DNA of 64,000 bases from Ricinus communis. Its lineage: Eukaryota > Streptophyta > Magnoliopsida > Malpighiales > Euphorbiaceae. The position numbers and the translations under genes are program-made. The first letter of the stretch is position 1; each line of letters begins with the position of its first letter. The stretch spans positions 9,722,001 through 9,786,000 of the forward strand of contig NC_063259.1 in the NCBI RefSeq assembly GCF_019578655.1, in the 5' to 3' direction. The notes beneath the pieces were generated by a model. It was not told where the DNA came from. It ran no database searches and was given only the letters and a program-made list of their open reading frames with translations. Of the stretch, positions 24,331 through 36,599 are shown piece by piece.

Positions 24331-27309
24331 CATACTAAAAAATATAAACCCTCTCACGAGACTGCTTTCTCATACTCATAAATATACCCTTCTTACGGGT
24401 TATTTTCTAGTATTAAAAAATATACCCCTTTAATGGAATTGTTTTCTCATAATAAAAATATATACCTTTTACAAGGTTGTTTTATCATACTCAGAAATAT
24501 ACCCATGTTACGAGATTTTCTTATATTTGCAAATATACCCCTCTTAAAAAATCGACCTCTTTTATGAGGTTATTTTTTCATACTCACAATTATAGCATTA
24601 TTATGGGGTTGTTTTCTAATATTTATAAATATAGCCCTCTTACATATTTATTTTCTCATATTAATAAATATGCTCCTTTTACGGTGTTATTTTCTCATAC
24701 TCATAAAAAAATCCTATTATGGTGTTGTTTTCTAACATTTATAAATATACCCCTCTTACAGGGCTGTTTTCTCATATTAAAAATATACTATTTTTATAGA
24801 TTTGTTTTCTCATACTCATAAATGTAGCCCTCTTACGATATTCATAAACAAACCCTTTAACATGATTACATTCTCATAATCACAAATATATCCCTCGTAT
24901 AGGATTGGTTTCTCATATTCATAAAAATACACTTTTATGGGATTGTTATCTCATACTCATAAATATACCCCTCTTATGTGGCTATTTTCTAATATTTACA
25001 AGTATAGGCCTTTTACGGAGTTGTTTCTCATATTGAGAAATATACTTATTTTAGAGGGTTGTTTTCTCATACACACAAATATATCCCTCTTATTTGGTTG
25101 TTTTCTCATACTAATAAATATATTCCTTTTACAATATTGTTTTCTTATACTCACAAATATACCACGGTTACGGGATTGTTTTCTCATATTTACAAATAAA
25201 CCCCTCTTACGGGGTTATTTTCTCATAATAAGAAACATACCTTTTTATGGGGCTGTTTTCTCATACTCACAAATATACCCTTGTTACGAGTTTGTTTTCT
25301 AATATTTACAAATGTACTCCATTTATGGGATTGTGTTCTTATATTAACAAATAAACTCATTTTACGGGGTTATTTTTTCACACTCAATATACCCCTCTCA
25401 CGGGATTGTTTTCTCATAGTTATGAATATACCCCTTTTACAGGGTTGTTTTCTCATATTCATAAAGATATCCCTTTATGAGATTGTTTTCTCATACTCAT
25501 TAATATACCCCTTTTACGAGGTTGTTTTCTCATACTCACAAATATACCCCTCTTACGGAGTTTTTTTTAATATTTACAAATATACCCCTCTTACGAGGTT
25601 GTCTTTTCATATTAAAAAGTATACCCTTTTTACGGGATTCTCTACTCATACTAAAAAATATACCCCTTTTCCGAGGTTGTTTTGTCATACTCACAACTAT
25701 ACCCCTATTACAGGGTTGTTTCTAATTTACAAATATACCCCTCTTATGGGGTTGTTTTCTTATATTAACAAATATACTCATGTTACGGGGGTGTTTCTCA
25801 TATTAAAAAATATAACTCTCTTACGGGGCTGTTTTCTCATATTCATAAATATGCCCCCTGTTACGGGCTTGTTTTCTCATATTTATAAAGATATCCTTTT
25901 TATGGGGTTGTTTTCTCATGCTCATAAATAAACTCCTTTTACGAGGTTGTTTTCTCATACTCACAAAAATACTCTTGTTACAGGTTTGTTTTCTAAGCTT
26001 TATAAATATTCCCCCTCTTACCAGATTGTCTTCTCATATTCATAATTATACCCCTTTTACAGAACTACTTTCTCATATTCATAAATATATCACTCATACG
26101 AAGTTATTTTCTCATATTCATAATTATACCCTTTTTACGGGGTTGTTTTCTCATACTCACAAATATACCCCTCTTATGGGGTTGTTTTCTCATATTTATA
26201 AATAAAGCCCTCTTGCGAGGTTGTTTTGTACACCTAAATATACCACTCATACGGGGTGTTTTCTCATACATGCAAATATATCCTTTTTATTAGGCTTTTT
26301 ACACATACACACAAATATACCCCTCTCACATAGTTGTTTTCTAATATTTATAAATATACCTATCTAACGAAGTTATTTTCTAATATTAAGAAATATACCC
26401 CTCTACGGGTCTTTTACTCGTATTCATAAATATACCCCTTTTACGGGGTTATTTTCTCATACTCATAAATAGAGCCATTGTATGTGGTTATTTTCTCATA
26501 TCCATAAATATAACCTTTTTACGGGGTTCTTTTATCAATACTCATATATGTACTATTATTATGGGATTGTTTTCTCATATTCATAAATATATGCCTTTTA
26601 CGGGGTTGCTTTCTCATACTCATAGATATACCCATCGTAAGGGGTTGTTTTGTTATATTCATAAATATACTCTTTTTACATAAGTTTCTTCTCATACTCA
26701 CAAATATACCCCTCTTACGAGACTATTTTGTAATATTTAGAAATATACTGCTCTTATAGGGTTGCTTTCTCATATTAAAAATTATACTTCTTTTAAGGGG
26801 TTGTTTTCTCATACTCATAACTGCGCCCATTTTATGAGGTTGTTTTCTCGTATTCACAAATATACCTCTATTACGGGGTTGTTTTCTAATATTTAAAAAA
26901 TATACAACCTTTTATGGGGCTGTTCTCTCACACTCACAAATATACCCCTCTTACGAGGTTGTTTTCAAATACTCACAAATAAACCCATTTTACGGGACTC
27001 TTTTCTCATACTCACAAACATACCCCTCTTAGAAGGTTGTATTCTCATATTCATAATTATATCCCTTTTACGGGGTTGTTTTCTGATACTCACAAATATA
27101 CCCCTCTTACGAGGTTATTTTTTAATATTTGCAAATATACCACTCTTACAGGGATGTTTTCTAATATTTATAAATATACCACCCTTACGAGGTTCTCTTT
27201 TGATATTAAAAGAGTACCCCTTTTACGGGGTTGTTTTGTCATACTCGCAAAAATACCTCTCTTACGGGGCTGTTTTCTCATATTAAAAGATATATCTTTT
27301 TTACAAGGT

Positions 27310-28550
27310 TATTTTCTCATACTGATAAAAATACTCCTCTTACGCAGTTTTTTTTTCATATTCATAAATATACCCCTTTTACGGGGTTGCTTTCTCATAC
27401 TGATAAATATACCCCTCATACGGGGTTGGTTTCTCATATTCATAAGGATACCCATTTTATAGGGTTGTTTTCGCATACTCACAAATATACCCCTCTTACG
27501 GGGTTTTTTCTAATATTTACAGAAACACCCCTCCTATGGTGTTGCTTCTCAAATTAAAAGATATACTCCTTTTACGAGGTTGTTTTCTTATACACAAAAA
27601 TATACCCCTCTTATGGGGTTGTTTTCTCACACTCATAAATATATTACTTTTAGGAGATTGTTTTCTCATACTCATATACCCCTGTTACGTGGTTGTTTTC
27701 TCATATTTACAAATAAACCCCTCTTACAGGGTTGTTTTCTCATATTAAAAAATATACCCCTTTTAGGGTGTTATTTTCTCATACTCACAAATATACCTTT
27801 TACGGGGTTGTTTTATGATATTTACAAATATACCCCTCATTCGTAGTTGTTTTCTCATAGTAACAAACATACGCCTTCTATGGGGTAGTTTTCTCATATG
27901 CATAAATATACCCCTCTTACGCAGTTGTTCTATCATATTAAGAAATCTATCCTTTTTATGGGGTTGTTTTCTCATACTAACAATTATAGCCCTCGTGCGG
28001 GGTTGTTTGCTCATAAATATAAATATACCTCTCTTACGGGTGTTTGCTCATATTAAAAATATATCCCTCTACGGGTTTGTATTCTCATACTCATAAATAT
28101 ACCCCTCTTACGGGGTTGTTTTCTTATTTTATGGGGTTGTTTTTCTCATACTTAAAAATATACACCTTGTACGAGGTTGTTTTCTCATATTCATAAATAT
28201 ACTCTACTACGAGGTTGTTTTCTCATACTCATAAATATAACCCTGTTACAGAGTTATTTTCTCATATTTACAAATGTACCCTTTTCCGGGGTCATTTTCT
28301 CACCCTCACAAATATACCCCTCTTACGAAGTGGTTTTCTAATATTTACAAATGTACCCTCTTTTGGGGTTGCTTTCCATATTAAAATGTAAACCCTTTTT
28401 ACATGTTTTTTTTCTAACACTTAGAAATATATTCTCATAAATATGCCCCTCTTACGGGGTTGTCTTGTCATACTCATAAATATAACCCTATGACGGGGTT
28501 GTTTTCTTATATTTATAAATATACCTCTCATACGGGGTTGGTTTCACATA
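27310..28550 (+). repeat. Segmental duplicate, partner of 40452-41500
   Basis: A run of more than 25 monomers matches the start of the array after the Tekay-like element, variant by variant. Markers include CTCTTACGC before a T-run, TTTTCGCATACTCACAAATA, a CACCCCTCCTA monomer, CAAATTAAAA, CGTAGTTGTTTTCTCATA, a GGGGTAG monomer, AAGAAATCTA and TTGCTTTCCATATTAAA. The physical offset is about 13.1 kb, or about 3.67 kb once the inserted element and one target site are removed. Confidence 0.82.
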
Positions 28551-28835
28551 TAAAGGAATACACCCCTTTTACGACGTTATTTTTCTCATACTTACAAATA
28601 TACCCTTGTTACGGGGTTGTTTTCTCATATTTAAAAATATAGCCCTCTTACGGGTGTTTGCTCATATTAAAATATATCCCTTTTATGGGATTGTGTTCTC
28701 ATACTCATAAATATACCCCTCTTACGGGGTTGTTTTCTTATTTTATGGGGTTGTTTTCTCATACTTAAAAATATACACCTTGTACGAGGTTGTTTTCTCA
28801 TATTTATAAATATACTCTACTACGAGGTTGTTTTC
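28080..28835 (+). repeat. 614-bp local tandem duplication in array B
   Basis: The odd junction TTTTCTTATTTTATGGGGTT, in which most of a monomer is deleted, occurs at about 28119 and again at about 28733. Each time it is followed by CATACTTAAAAATATACACC and then a CTCTACTACGAGG monomer. Sharing the same deletion junction shows that the copies are duplicates. Confidence 0.8.
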
Positions 28836-30996
28836 TCATACTCACAAATATACTCCTATTATGGAGTTGTTTTCTCATTTACAAATATACCCTTCTTAAA
28901 GGGATGTTATCTTATATTAAGGAATATACTCTTTTACGCAGTTTTTTTTCTGATACTCACAAATCTGCCCCACTTACAAGGTTGTTTTTCATATGCATAT
29001 ATACCCCTTTTACGAGGTTGTTTTCTCATATTCATAAATAAACCCTTACGAGGTTGTTTTCTTATACTTGCAAATACACCCCTCTTACGAGGCTGTTTGC
29101 TAATATTTACAAATATACCACTCTTACATGGTTGTTTTCTCATTTTAGAAAACATACTCCTTTTACGAGGTTGTTTTCTCATACTCATAAATGTTGCCCT
29201 CTAATAGGGATGTTTTTCTCATACTCACAAATATACTCCTATGATGGGGTTCTTTTCTAATTTACAAATATACCCCTCTTATGGGGTTGTTCTCTCATAT
29301 TAACAAATATATCCATTTACGGTGGTTTCTCATACTAAAAAATATAACTCTCTTATGGGGTTGTTTTCTCATATTCATAAATATGCCCCTGTTACGGGGT
29401 TATTTTCTCATACTTATAAAGATATCCTTTTTATGGGCTTGTTTTCTCATGCTCATAAATATACCCCTTTTACGAGGTTGTTTTCTCATACTCACAAATA
29501 TACCATTATTACGGGTTTGTTTTCTAATCTTTACAAATATACCCCTCTTACTAAGTTGTTTTCTCATATTCATAAATATAACCATTTTACAGGATTGCTT
29601 TCTCATACTCATAAATATACCCCTCGTACGGGGTTATTTTCTCATATTCATAATTATACCTTTTTTACGGGGTTGTTTTCTCATACTCATAAATATACCC
29701 CTCTTACGGGGTTGTTTTCTCATATTTATAAATAAACTCCTCTTACGGGGTTGTTTTCTCATACCCCCAAATATATCCCTCGTACGGAGTTGTTTTCTCA
29801 CACTCGCAAATATATCCCTTTTATTAGGTTTTTTCATATATTCACAAATATACCCCTTTTTCGTGGTTATTTTCTCATATAAAAAAATACCCATTTTACG
29901 GGGTTGTTTTCTCATACTCACATATATACCACTCTTATAGGGTCATTTTCCCTTATTCATAAATATATCCTCTTTATGAGGTTGCTTCTCATAATTATAA
30001 ATATACCCCTCTGACAAAGTTCTTTTCTAATATTTATAAATATACCCATCCAATGAAGTAGTTTTCTAATATTAAGAAATATAAACCTCTTACGGGTTTG
30101 TTTACTCATTCATAAATATACCCCTTTTACGGGGTTGTTTTCTCATACTCACAAATATACCCGTCGTATGGGGTTATTTTTTCATATTCATAAATATAAC
30201 CTTTTACGGGGTTGTTTTATCAATACTCATATAAATATACCATTATTACGGAGTTGTCTTCTCATATTCATAAATATACGCATTTTACGAGGTTGCTTTC
30301 TCATAATCACAAATATACCCCTCGTACGGGGTTGTTTTCTCATATTCATAAATATACTCTTTTTACATCAATTTCTTCTCATACTCACAAACGGGGCTAT
30401 TTTGTAATATTTAAAATACTGCTCCTATAGGGTTGCTTTCTCATATTAAAAATTATCCTCCTTTCAAGGGGTTATTTTCTCATAGTGATTACTATATCCC
30501 TTTTATGAGGTTGTTTTCTCATATTCACAAATTTACTCCTGTTACGGGGTTGTTTTCTAATATTTAAAAAATACACAACCTTTTAAGGGGCTGTTCTCTA
30601 ACACTCACAAATATACCCCTTTTACGGGGTTGTTTTCTAATACTCACAATCATACCCATTTTACGAGACTCATTTCTTATACTCACAAATATACCTCTCT
30701 TACAAGGTTGTGCTCTCATATTCATAAATATATCCCTTTTACAGGGTTGTTTTCTGATAGTCACAAATATACCCCTCTTACAGGGTTTTTTTTCTAATAT
30801 TTGCAAATATACCACTCTTGCGGGAATATTTTCTAATATTTACAAATATACCACTCTTAATGTGTTCTCTTCTCATATTAAAAAATATACCCCTTTTTCG
30901 GGGTTGTTTTGTCATATTCCTAAATATACCTCTCTTACGGGGCTGTTTTCTCATATTAAAAGATATACCACTTTTACAAGGATGTTTTCTCAAACT

Positions 30997-31001
30997 AATA
31001 A
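30997..31001. other. Left target site duplication (AATAA) of the Tekay-like element
   Basis: AATAA immediately precedes the 5' LTR and is repeated at 40447-40451 immediately after the 3' LTR. Removing the element and one copy restores a normal satellite monomer (ACTAATAAACATACTCC). Confidence 0.93.
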
Positions 31002-33307
31002 TGTAACGCCTGCATTTTCTCATCATCCATGTTATGTGCATTTACATTTAATCATTAGGCATATGATGGTATATCAATGATATTTTTATTTGATGAGAAC
31101 AGATATATATTAATTATAAGTAGAGAATAAAAAGCATGATATTAGATTATTAATTTAGATAAGTTGATTAAGTACTTGGGTTATGTGTATTAAGCCTTAA
31201 GACTTAATTGAACCAATAGTTGAAAGTTGGATAAATAGATTGGACTTAAAAGATACAATTAAAAGTTAGTACCTATATATGGTTAGTAAGAATTAATTTA
31301 GGGTGATAAAAATAGTTTAGTAGGTGGTGGCATTAAGAGAGGAATATTGGAAATTGGAACCATGAGTAAGCTCATTTTACCTCTTCATTTCTCTAAAATT
31401 CGTACATGGCCAAAAACACAAAATTTGGAATAAGAGAGAGGAGTGGAATACCTAGAAAAACTTAAGATTAAGATAGGATTTTGCCAACTATTGAAGGAGC
31501 CAAGCTAAAGCTAAAGGATTTAAGCATATTAGCAACCCAAAAGCTGAAATTGGTAAGTTGTTACTTGAGTGTTATTAATTTGTCATTAGGGTTCTTGATT
31601 ACAAATTGGAAAAACTTCATTTGATGCTCTCATTGATTAATTAAAGGTCTGATTATCATGAATTAGTAGAGTATTGAATGATTGCATAAAGATTAAGCTT
31701 GATTTAAGTTTAAGTATGTTAAGATAGAAAACTGTCAAAATTCCAGCAACCTTGATGTTCTGTATTTTAGGCATAACATGGGTTATATAAGTCCAAATTA
31801 AGCTTAATTGGTTTCTATGGAAAGCTTAAAGAGTCCTCTATAACTTTGTAGTTTTGTGATTTTACTATTTTTGCCGTTTTGGTTACTTAAATTGAGCAAA
31901 CAGATTGCTGCTCGGGTACAACTAGCTGTATGACCCTTGCTCAGTAATTTGAAAATAATTAAATCTATAGAAGTCGGAATTGAGTAATTCTTCTTGGAGA
32001 TGAAACTAAACGCATAAATGGATATGTCTATTTAATATGAGATTTTTGTATTAAGCCAATTTTGCCCAGCAATAAATACACCTTGGTACTAAATTCTGTC
32101 TAGAAAACAGAAATGTTGGAGATTAGTTTTATGCAATTTATTGATGTTAATTTGAGTTAAATTGGTATTTAACTAGATGGGAAATGTTTATAGGATATTA
32201 AAACAGTAATTGAGAGTCTTAGAGGAAGAGTTAGACCTATGAATTAGAGAGGGGATGATCTTGTAATGCATTAGAACTCGCATTTACATGAATATTTGTA
32301 ATATGCATGAAATGTGAATTGATGAATGTGTTGACAGGTACTCAAAGGCCTGGAAAGAAAGTTGTGGAGAAAGGAGGTTCTTATATGCTAAAGGAATAAG
32401 TATATTTTGAGTAAGTAAATAGTTAATATTTGCTATGTTCATATATTTAATCAAATGTTCGCAAATGGTTGCGTTTGCTTAATATTGTTTATGTTTGAAT
32501 GACTGAGATGGAAATGATTGCTGAGTGGAACAATTGTTATTGCTGAAATATGATATAAGTGAAATGATTGAATTGTGATGTTAAGTGCATATGTGCATGT
32601 GAATGGTGGATTCCCCTATGAAATAAAAAGATATATATATATAAAGCCTTGGGAGGCTAAAGCCTAGAGAGGCTATAAAAGTGTATAATGTGAGATGAGG
32701 CGGAGCAGCTTACGTGTGTGATATGTGAGGATGAGGCGGAGCAGCACATTAAAGGGGATCCACAACCCGTGAGAACTAACCATAATTGTTGAATTGTATT
32801 TCTTCTATGATGGTTGTAATGAATTGAGTAGAATGGTATGACTTTATACCTAAACTATGAATATCATGGAAAGTTATGTGATTGGGTGGAAATTGTATTA
32901 AGTGTATGTGATATAGATTATGTTGATTATTTATTTACTGAGCTGGAGGCTCACCCCTCTCCAAAATTTTTCTTTTCAGGTTTGTAAATAGTAGTGCATC
33001 CGTTGGTTGTATGCGAAGTCTAGCTTTTAGCAGCCTGTCAAGTTGGGCCGGTTTGTGAAGTCTCCACTGATGCATTTTTGTATGCGTTATGTGATATATA
33101 TGGAAGTATGCCTTATAAGGCATAAGAAGATGTTTGTAATACTTTTTAAATGATGTTTAAGTATAATCATATGTTTATATGTTAATAACCTTGTGTCCGG
33201 ATTCTTAACAACCTACATATTGACCTATCTACCTGTAGTATATATTCTCTGACGCTTGTATGCTTCCGGCTAATGTTTATTGGTTAACATGTGATGGGGG
33301 TGTTACA
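31002..33307 (+). repeat. 5' LTR of the Tekay-like element (2306 bp)
   Basis: Starts TGTAACGCCTGCATTTTC and ends GGGGGTGTTACA. It is A/T-rich and non-coding. A pair of short direct repeats with GATGAGGCGGAGCAGC lies near 32694-32751. Compared with the 3' LTR, most differences up to about 32,400 are single-base substitutions. From about 33020 to 33270 this copy has a cluster of small deletions, for example CCACTG versus CCACCTG. Confidence 0.96.
32674..32680 (+). promoter_or_regulatory. TATA box candidate, 5' LTR
   Basis: TATAAAA within GGCTATAAAAGTG, about 1.67 kb into the LTR, is identical in the 3' LTR at 39806-39812. It is the best TATA match in the LTR and lies just upstream of the GATGAGGCGGAGCAGC direct repeats. 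Confidence 0.6.
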
Positions 33308-33313
33308 TTTTAG

Positions 33314-33324
33314 TGGTATCGGAG
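33314..33324 (+). promoter_or_regulatory. Primer binding site (tRNA-iMet type) of the Tekay-like element
   Basis: TGGTATCGGAG starts six bases after the LTR end. It matches the initiator-tRNA-Met type site TGGTATCAGAG with one change. Confidence 0.85.
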
Positions 33325-33420
33325 GATTAGATTCATTGGGAATAGATTCATGTTGCACATCATTAAGCATATGATATATGTTCTTTAAACTTGACTGAAT
33401 ATTTGCATTTCATATATATA

Positions 33421-34708
33421 GATGGAGAGACAAGGAGAACACGAACCGGCCCGGATAAGTCATTAGAGTCATCCATGGTCATGAAAATGCATCCGAACAT
33501 GATCAACATGATGAGCATGAGTTACATTCTGAAAATGCCGCACAATCGAATGTACAAAATGTTATGGAACAGTTTATGGATTTTCCGATGCAACGAGCTC
33601 AACAACAAGCACCGGCTTCTCGGACTCAACAACAAAAGGCACGTGATAGATAAGAATTATGAAAGAGTTAGGAAACAAGGTGCTAATGTTTTTCAAGGTA
33701 CTCACTGATCCCGCCGAGGGCCGAGGAATGGTTACGAAATACGGAAAGGGTGTTGGATAGATTTAATTGCACATCCGAACAAAGGCTTCTATATACGATC
33801 TTTAATAGAAAAGATGCACTTGATTGGTGGGAAACAGTTTTAAGAAGCAAAGATCGACCAATCACTTTGACTTGGAATGATTTCTGAGAGAATTTGTCGA
33901 GAAGTATACTCGAAATTTATAGAGACAGAAGAAGCTTGAATTTCTTCGGTTGAAACAGAATGATATGTCGTACTGCAGAGTCGAAGTTCAATTTGTGAGA
34001 TTATGTAAGTATGCACCGGAAAGAAATAGCCCGAAGAACTGAAAGGAAGAAATTTGAAATGGGTTTGAGGCTTGACATTCGTGAGAAAATGGCGTTGAAA
34101 CCTCATAATTACAATGCCTCAATCGAAGTCGCTTTGAGAGTCAAGAAACATCATTTGAAAGGAATACTATGGAAGCTAAAAAGAAGAAGATCATTGGTGC
34201 TTATAGTAATCCTCCAAGACATATTAGTATTTCTTCATTTAAAGGCTCTAATTCACAACGGAATAGTTATCGTGGACGAGGGTTTGGTGGTCAGTCTAGT
34301 AGATCCTCCACGGTACCTTATAGTAGAGGTGGATACAATTCATCCAGGACTTGAGGGAGGACAAGTTTCGGCCAGAGGGTTTGCTCCCGCTTGTCCCACG
34401 TGCAACAGGGAGACATACCGGAGAATGTTGGGGACCTAGACCAGTAGTATGTTTTACTTGTAGTAGGCCAGGACATTATTCTAGAGATTGTCCTATGAGA
34501 AGAAATAATGCTGGAGAATCTTATACAGTGGGTCAGAGTAGTGTTGGTGAAAATATTCCAGTTGGTTCAGGCAGAGGCAGAGGAAGAGGTGGCAGAGGAG
34601 GTTTAACTATTTCAGCAACACCATCAGAACAAATTGGTCAACCACAAGCACAAGCTAGAGTATTTGCTACTACTAGAAATGAAGCATTTGTAGCACCTGA
34701 AATTATTC
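33421..34708 (+). pseudogene. gag region of the Tekay-like element (frameshifted)
   Basis: Gag would build the particle and bind RNA. The probable start is ATG 33421 (MERQGEHEPAR), about 100 bp after the PBS, as expected. The frame is lost after a few codons and reappears in pieces. A Gln-rich stretch lies around 33560-33640. The capsid domain (EWLRNTERVLDRFNC, then DALDWWETV) spans about 33700-33900, and the following segment at about 34040-34170 includes KKFEMGLRLDIREKMALKPH. A Ser/Gly/Arg-rich segment (34169-34354) precedes an intact zinc knuckle CFTCSRPGHYSRDC at 34450-34491, which keeps all CX2CX4HX4C residues. A GRGRGRGGRGG tract follows. Several 1-2 base breaks separate the pieces. Confidence 0.9.
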
Positions 34709-35116
34709 GGTATACTTTCTATTCATGATTCTGATGCACATGTTCTTATTGATCCTGGATCCACATGTTCATTCATATCATATGATTTTGCATCGCATGT
34801 TCATGCTAATATAGAGGCATTAGGTTATGATATATATGTATCTATGCCTGCTGGGGGTATTATCACAGTAAATACGATAGTGAGATCATGTCCTGTAGTA
34901 GTACATAGTGTCAAACTACATGCAGATTTGGTTGTTATTAATCTTAGAGAGTTTGATGTTATTTTGGGGATGGATTGGTTGTCAAGAAATTATGCTATTG
35001 TTGATTGTAAAACGAAGGAAGTGGCTATGGAAATACAAGGAGAAATGAAAATAGTAATGGTGGGTGAAAGGAAGACAATTCCTAATTGTTTGATTTCAGT
35101 GATCGCTGTCGATTAA
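34709..35116 (+). pseudogene. Protease region of Tekay-like pol
   Basis: This aspartic protease domain is one of the few stretches that stays in a single frame. The active site reads LIDPGSTCSFIS, with the catalytic Asp codon at 34751-34753. DPG in place of D(T/S)G is common in plant Ty3 elements. The second conserved block FDVILGMDWLSRNYAIVDC lies at about 34950-35010. It is entered by a one-base frame change from gag near 34706-34712. It ends at a premature TAA (35114-35116) after SVIAVD, where a small deletion probably occurred. Confidence 0.9.
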
Positions 35117-36590
35117 TTAAAATGGATGTGAAGCATATCTAATTAGTTTTATAGATACTACAAAGGTCAGTTCTGGGGGTATTAGACATTCCGGTGGTCG
35201 GAGAATTTCCTAACATATTCTTAGATGATTTGCACTGGTTTGCCACCAAATCGAGAGGTTGATTTTGAGATTGACATCATCCCTGCATCGCACCTATTTC
35301 CATTGCACCATACGAATGGCTCCATTAGAATTGAAAGAATTAAAGAAGCAATTAGAAGAGTTACTTGATAAAGGTTTCATCGGGCCAAGTACTTCACCTT
35401 GGGAGCACCCGATTCCGCATTTGTGAAGAAAAGGATGGTAGTATGCGATTATGTATTGATTATAGGCAATTGAATAGGATTACGTTGAAGAATAAATATC
35501 CATTGCCGAGAATTGATGATTTGCTTGATCAGTTAAAAGGTGCAACAGTGTTCTCTAAAATTGATTTAAGATCGGGTTATTGGCAACTCCGGGTTGAAGA
35601 GAAATCTATTGCCAAGACAAGATTCGAACAAGGTATGGGCACTATGAATTTATTGTGATGCCATTTGGTTTAACAAATGCTCTTTGTTGCTTTTATGTCA
35701 ACGATGAACAAGACTTTCCAGCCATATTTAGATCACTTTGTTATTGTGTTCATTGATGATATTCCGATTTACTCTAGAAGCCCGGAAGAGCATGAGCGAC
35801 GCGAGAATTGTTTCTGATTTTGAGGGAAAAACAGTTGTATGCAAAATTCAACAAATCGCGAGTTTTGGATGGAGGAAATTGCATTCTTAGGGCATATTAT
35901 TTCTAAACATGGAGTGCAACCGGATTCATCAAAGATTAAAGCAATTATTGAATGGGAACCGCCTAGAAATGTTTCCGAAGTTCGAAGTTTTCTTGGGTTG
36001 GCTATTATAGAAGATTTGTAAAAGATTTTTCGGTTATTGCTAAGCCTCTAACGACTTTGTTAAAGAAGAATGTGCCATTCAAGGGACGGAGTTATGTGAT
36101 CAAAATTTTCAAGAGTTGAAGAAAAGGCTTACTACTACACCGATACTCGCATTGCCATCCGAAATGGAGGTTATGTTGTATATACCGATGCTTCTAGGCA
36201 AGGACTTGGATGTGTCTTAATGCAGCATGGGAAGGTTATAGCTTATGCTTCAAGACAATTCACGACCTCATGAGCTGAATTATCCTACACATGATCTTGA
36301 ATTAGCGAGCTATTGTACATGCATTGAAGATATGGCGACATTATTTATCACGGGAGACATTTCGGATATTTCATCGATCATAAGAGTTTGAAATATATCC
36401 CTACGCAGAAAGAGTTGAATCTAAGACAAAAAAGATGGATTGAGCTTTTGAAGGATTATGATTGCACTATTGATTATCATCCTGGAAAAGCAAATGTTGT
36501 TGCTGATGCTTTAAGTAGGAAGTCAGTGGAAAATTTTTCAAGTATGATTTGTTACAATGTAGAATATTTAGTTGCACTTAGAGCTATGGA
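35117..36590 (+). pseudogene. Reverse transcriptase-RNase H region of Tekay-like pol (frameshifted)
   Basis: RT and RNase H would make the element cDNA. The N-terminal RT is scattered over frames from 35117 to 35365. The fingers and palm are open at 35365-35658 ([33 protein letters not shown]). The MPFGLTNA block follows in another frame. The catalytic box is FIDD at 35749-35760, with both Asp present. The thumb and connection ([28 protein letters not shown]) lie at 35839-36021. RNase H shows YTDASRQGLGCVLMQHGK around 36176-36240 and [11 protein letters not shown], then [11 protein letters not shown] up to about 36530. At least five frame breaks occur. Motifs are well preserved between breaks, which suggests the breaks are recent or artefactual. 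Confidence 0.92.
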
Positions 36591-36599
36591 TGTGAAGTT

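Larger units (their letters stand above)
13204..31001 (+). repeat. Satellite array B, first block, ~39-bp monomers, plus orientation
   Basis: About 17.8 kb (roughly 450 monomers by length) of a 39-bp unit. The core is TACGGGGTTGTTTTCTCAT and the end is ATAAATATACCCC. Subtypes differ mainly in the A/T half: ATACTCACAAATAT, ATATTTACAAATAT, ATATTAAAAAATAT and ATATTCATAAATAT. The first three often follow each other, giving a loose trimer. A TCGTACGGGGTTGGTTTC variant recurs as part of longer blocks. None of the A/C-type markers (GTGCTAATAATTTAATATG complement) is evident. Long open frames occur in several frames of both strands because 39 is a multiple of three. None has non-repeat content except the insertion at 23603-23690. 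Confidence 0.93.

Noticed and set aside
13204..31001. CRISPR array
   Set aside because: The whole unit repeats with no conserved repeat and unique-spacer alternation, and the context is a plant genome.
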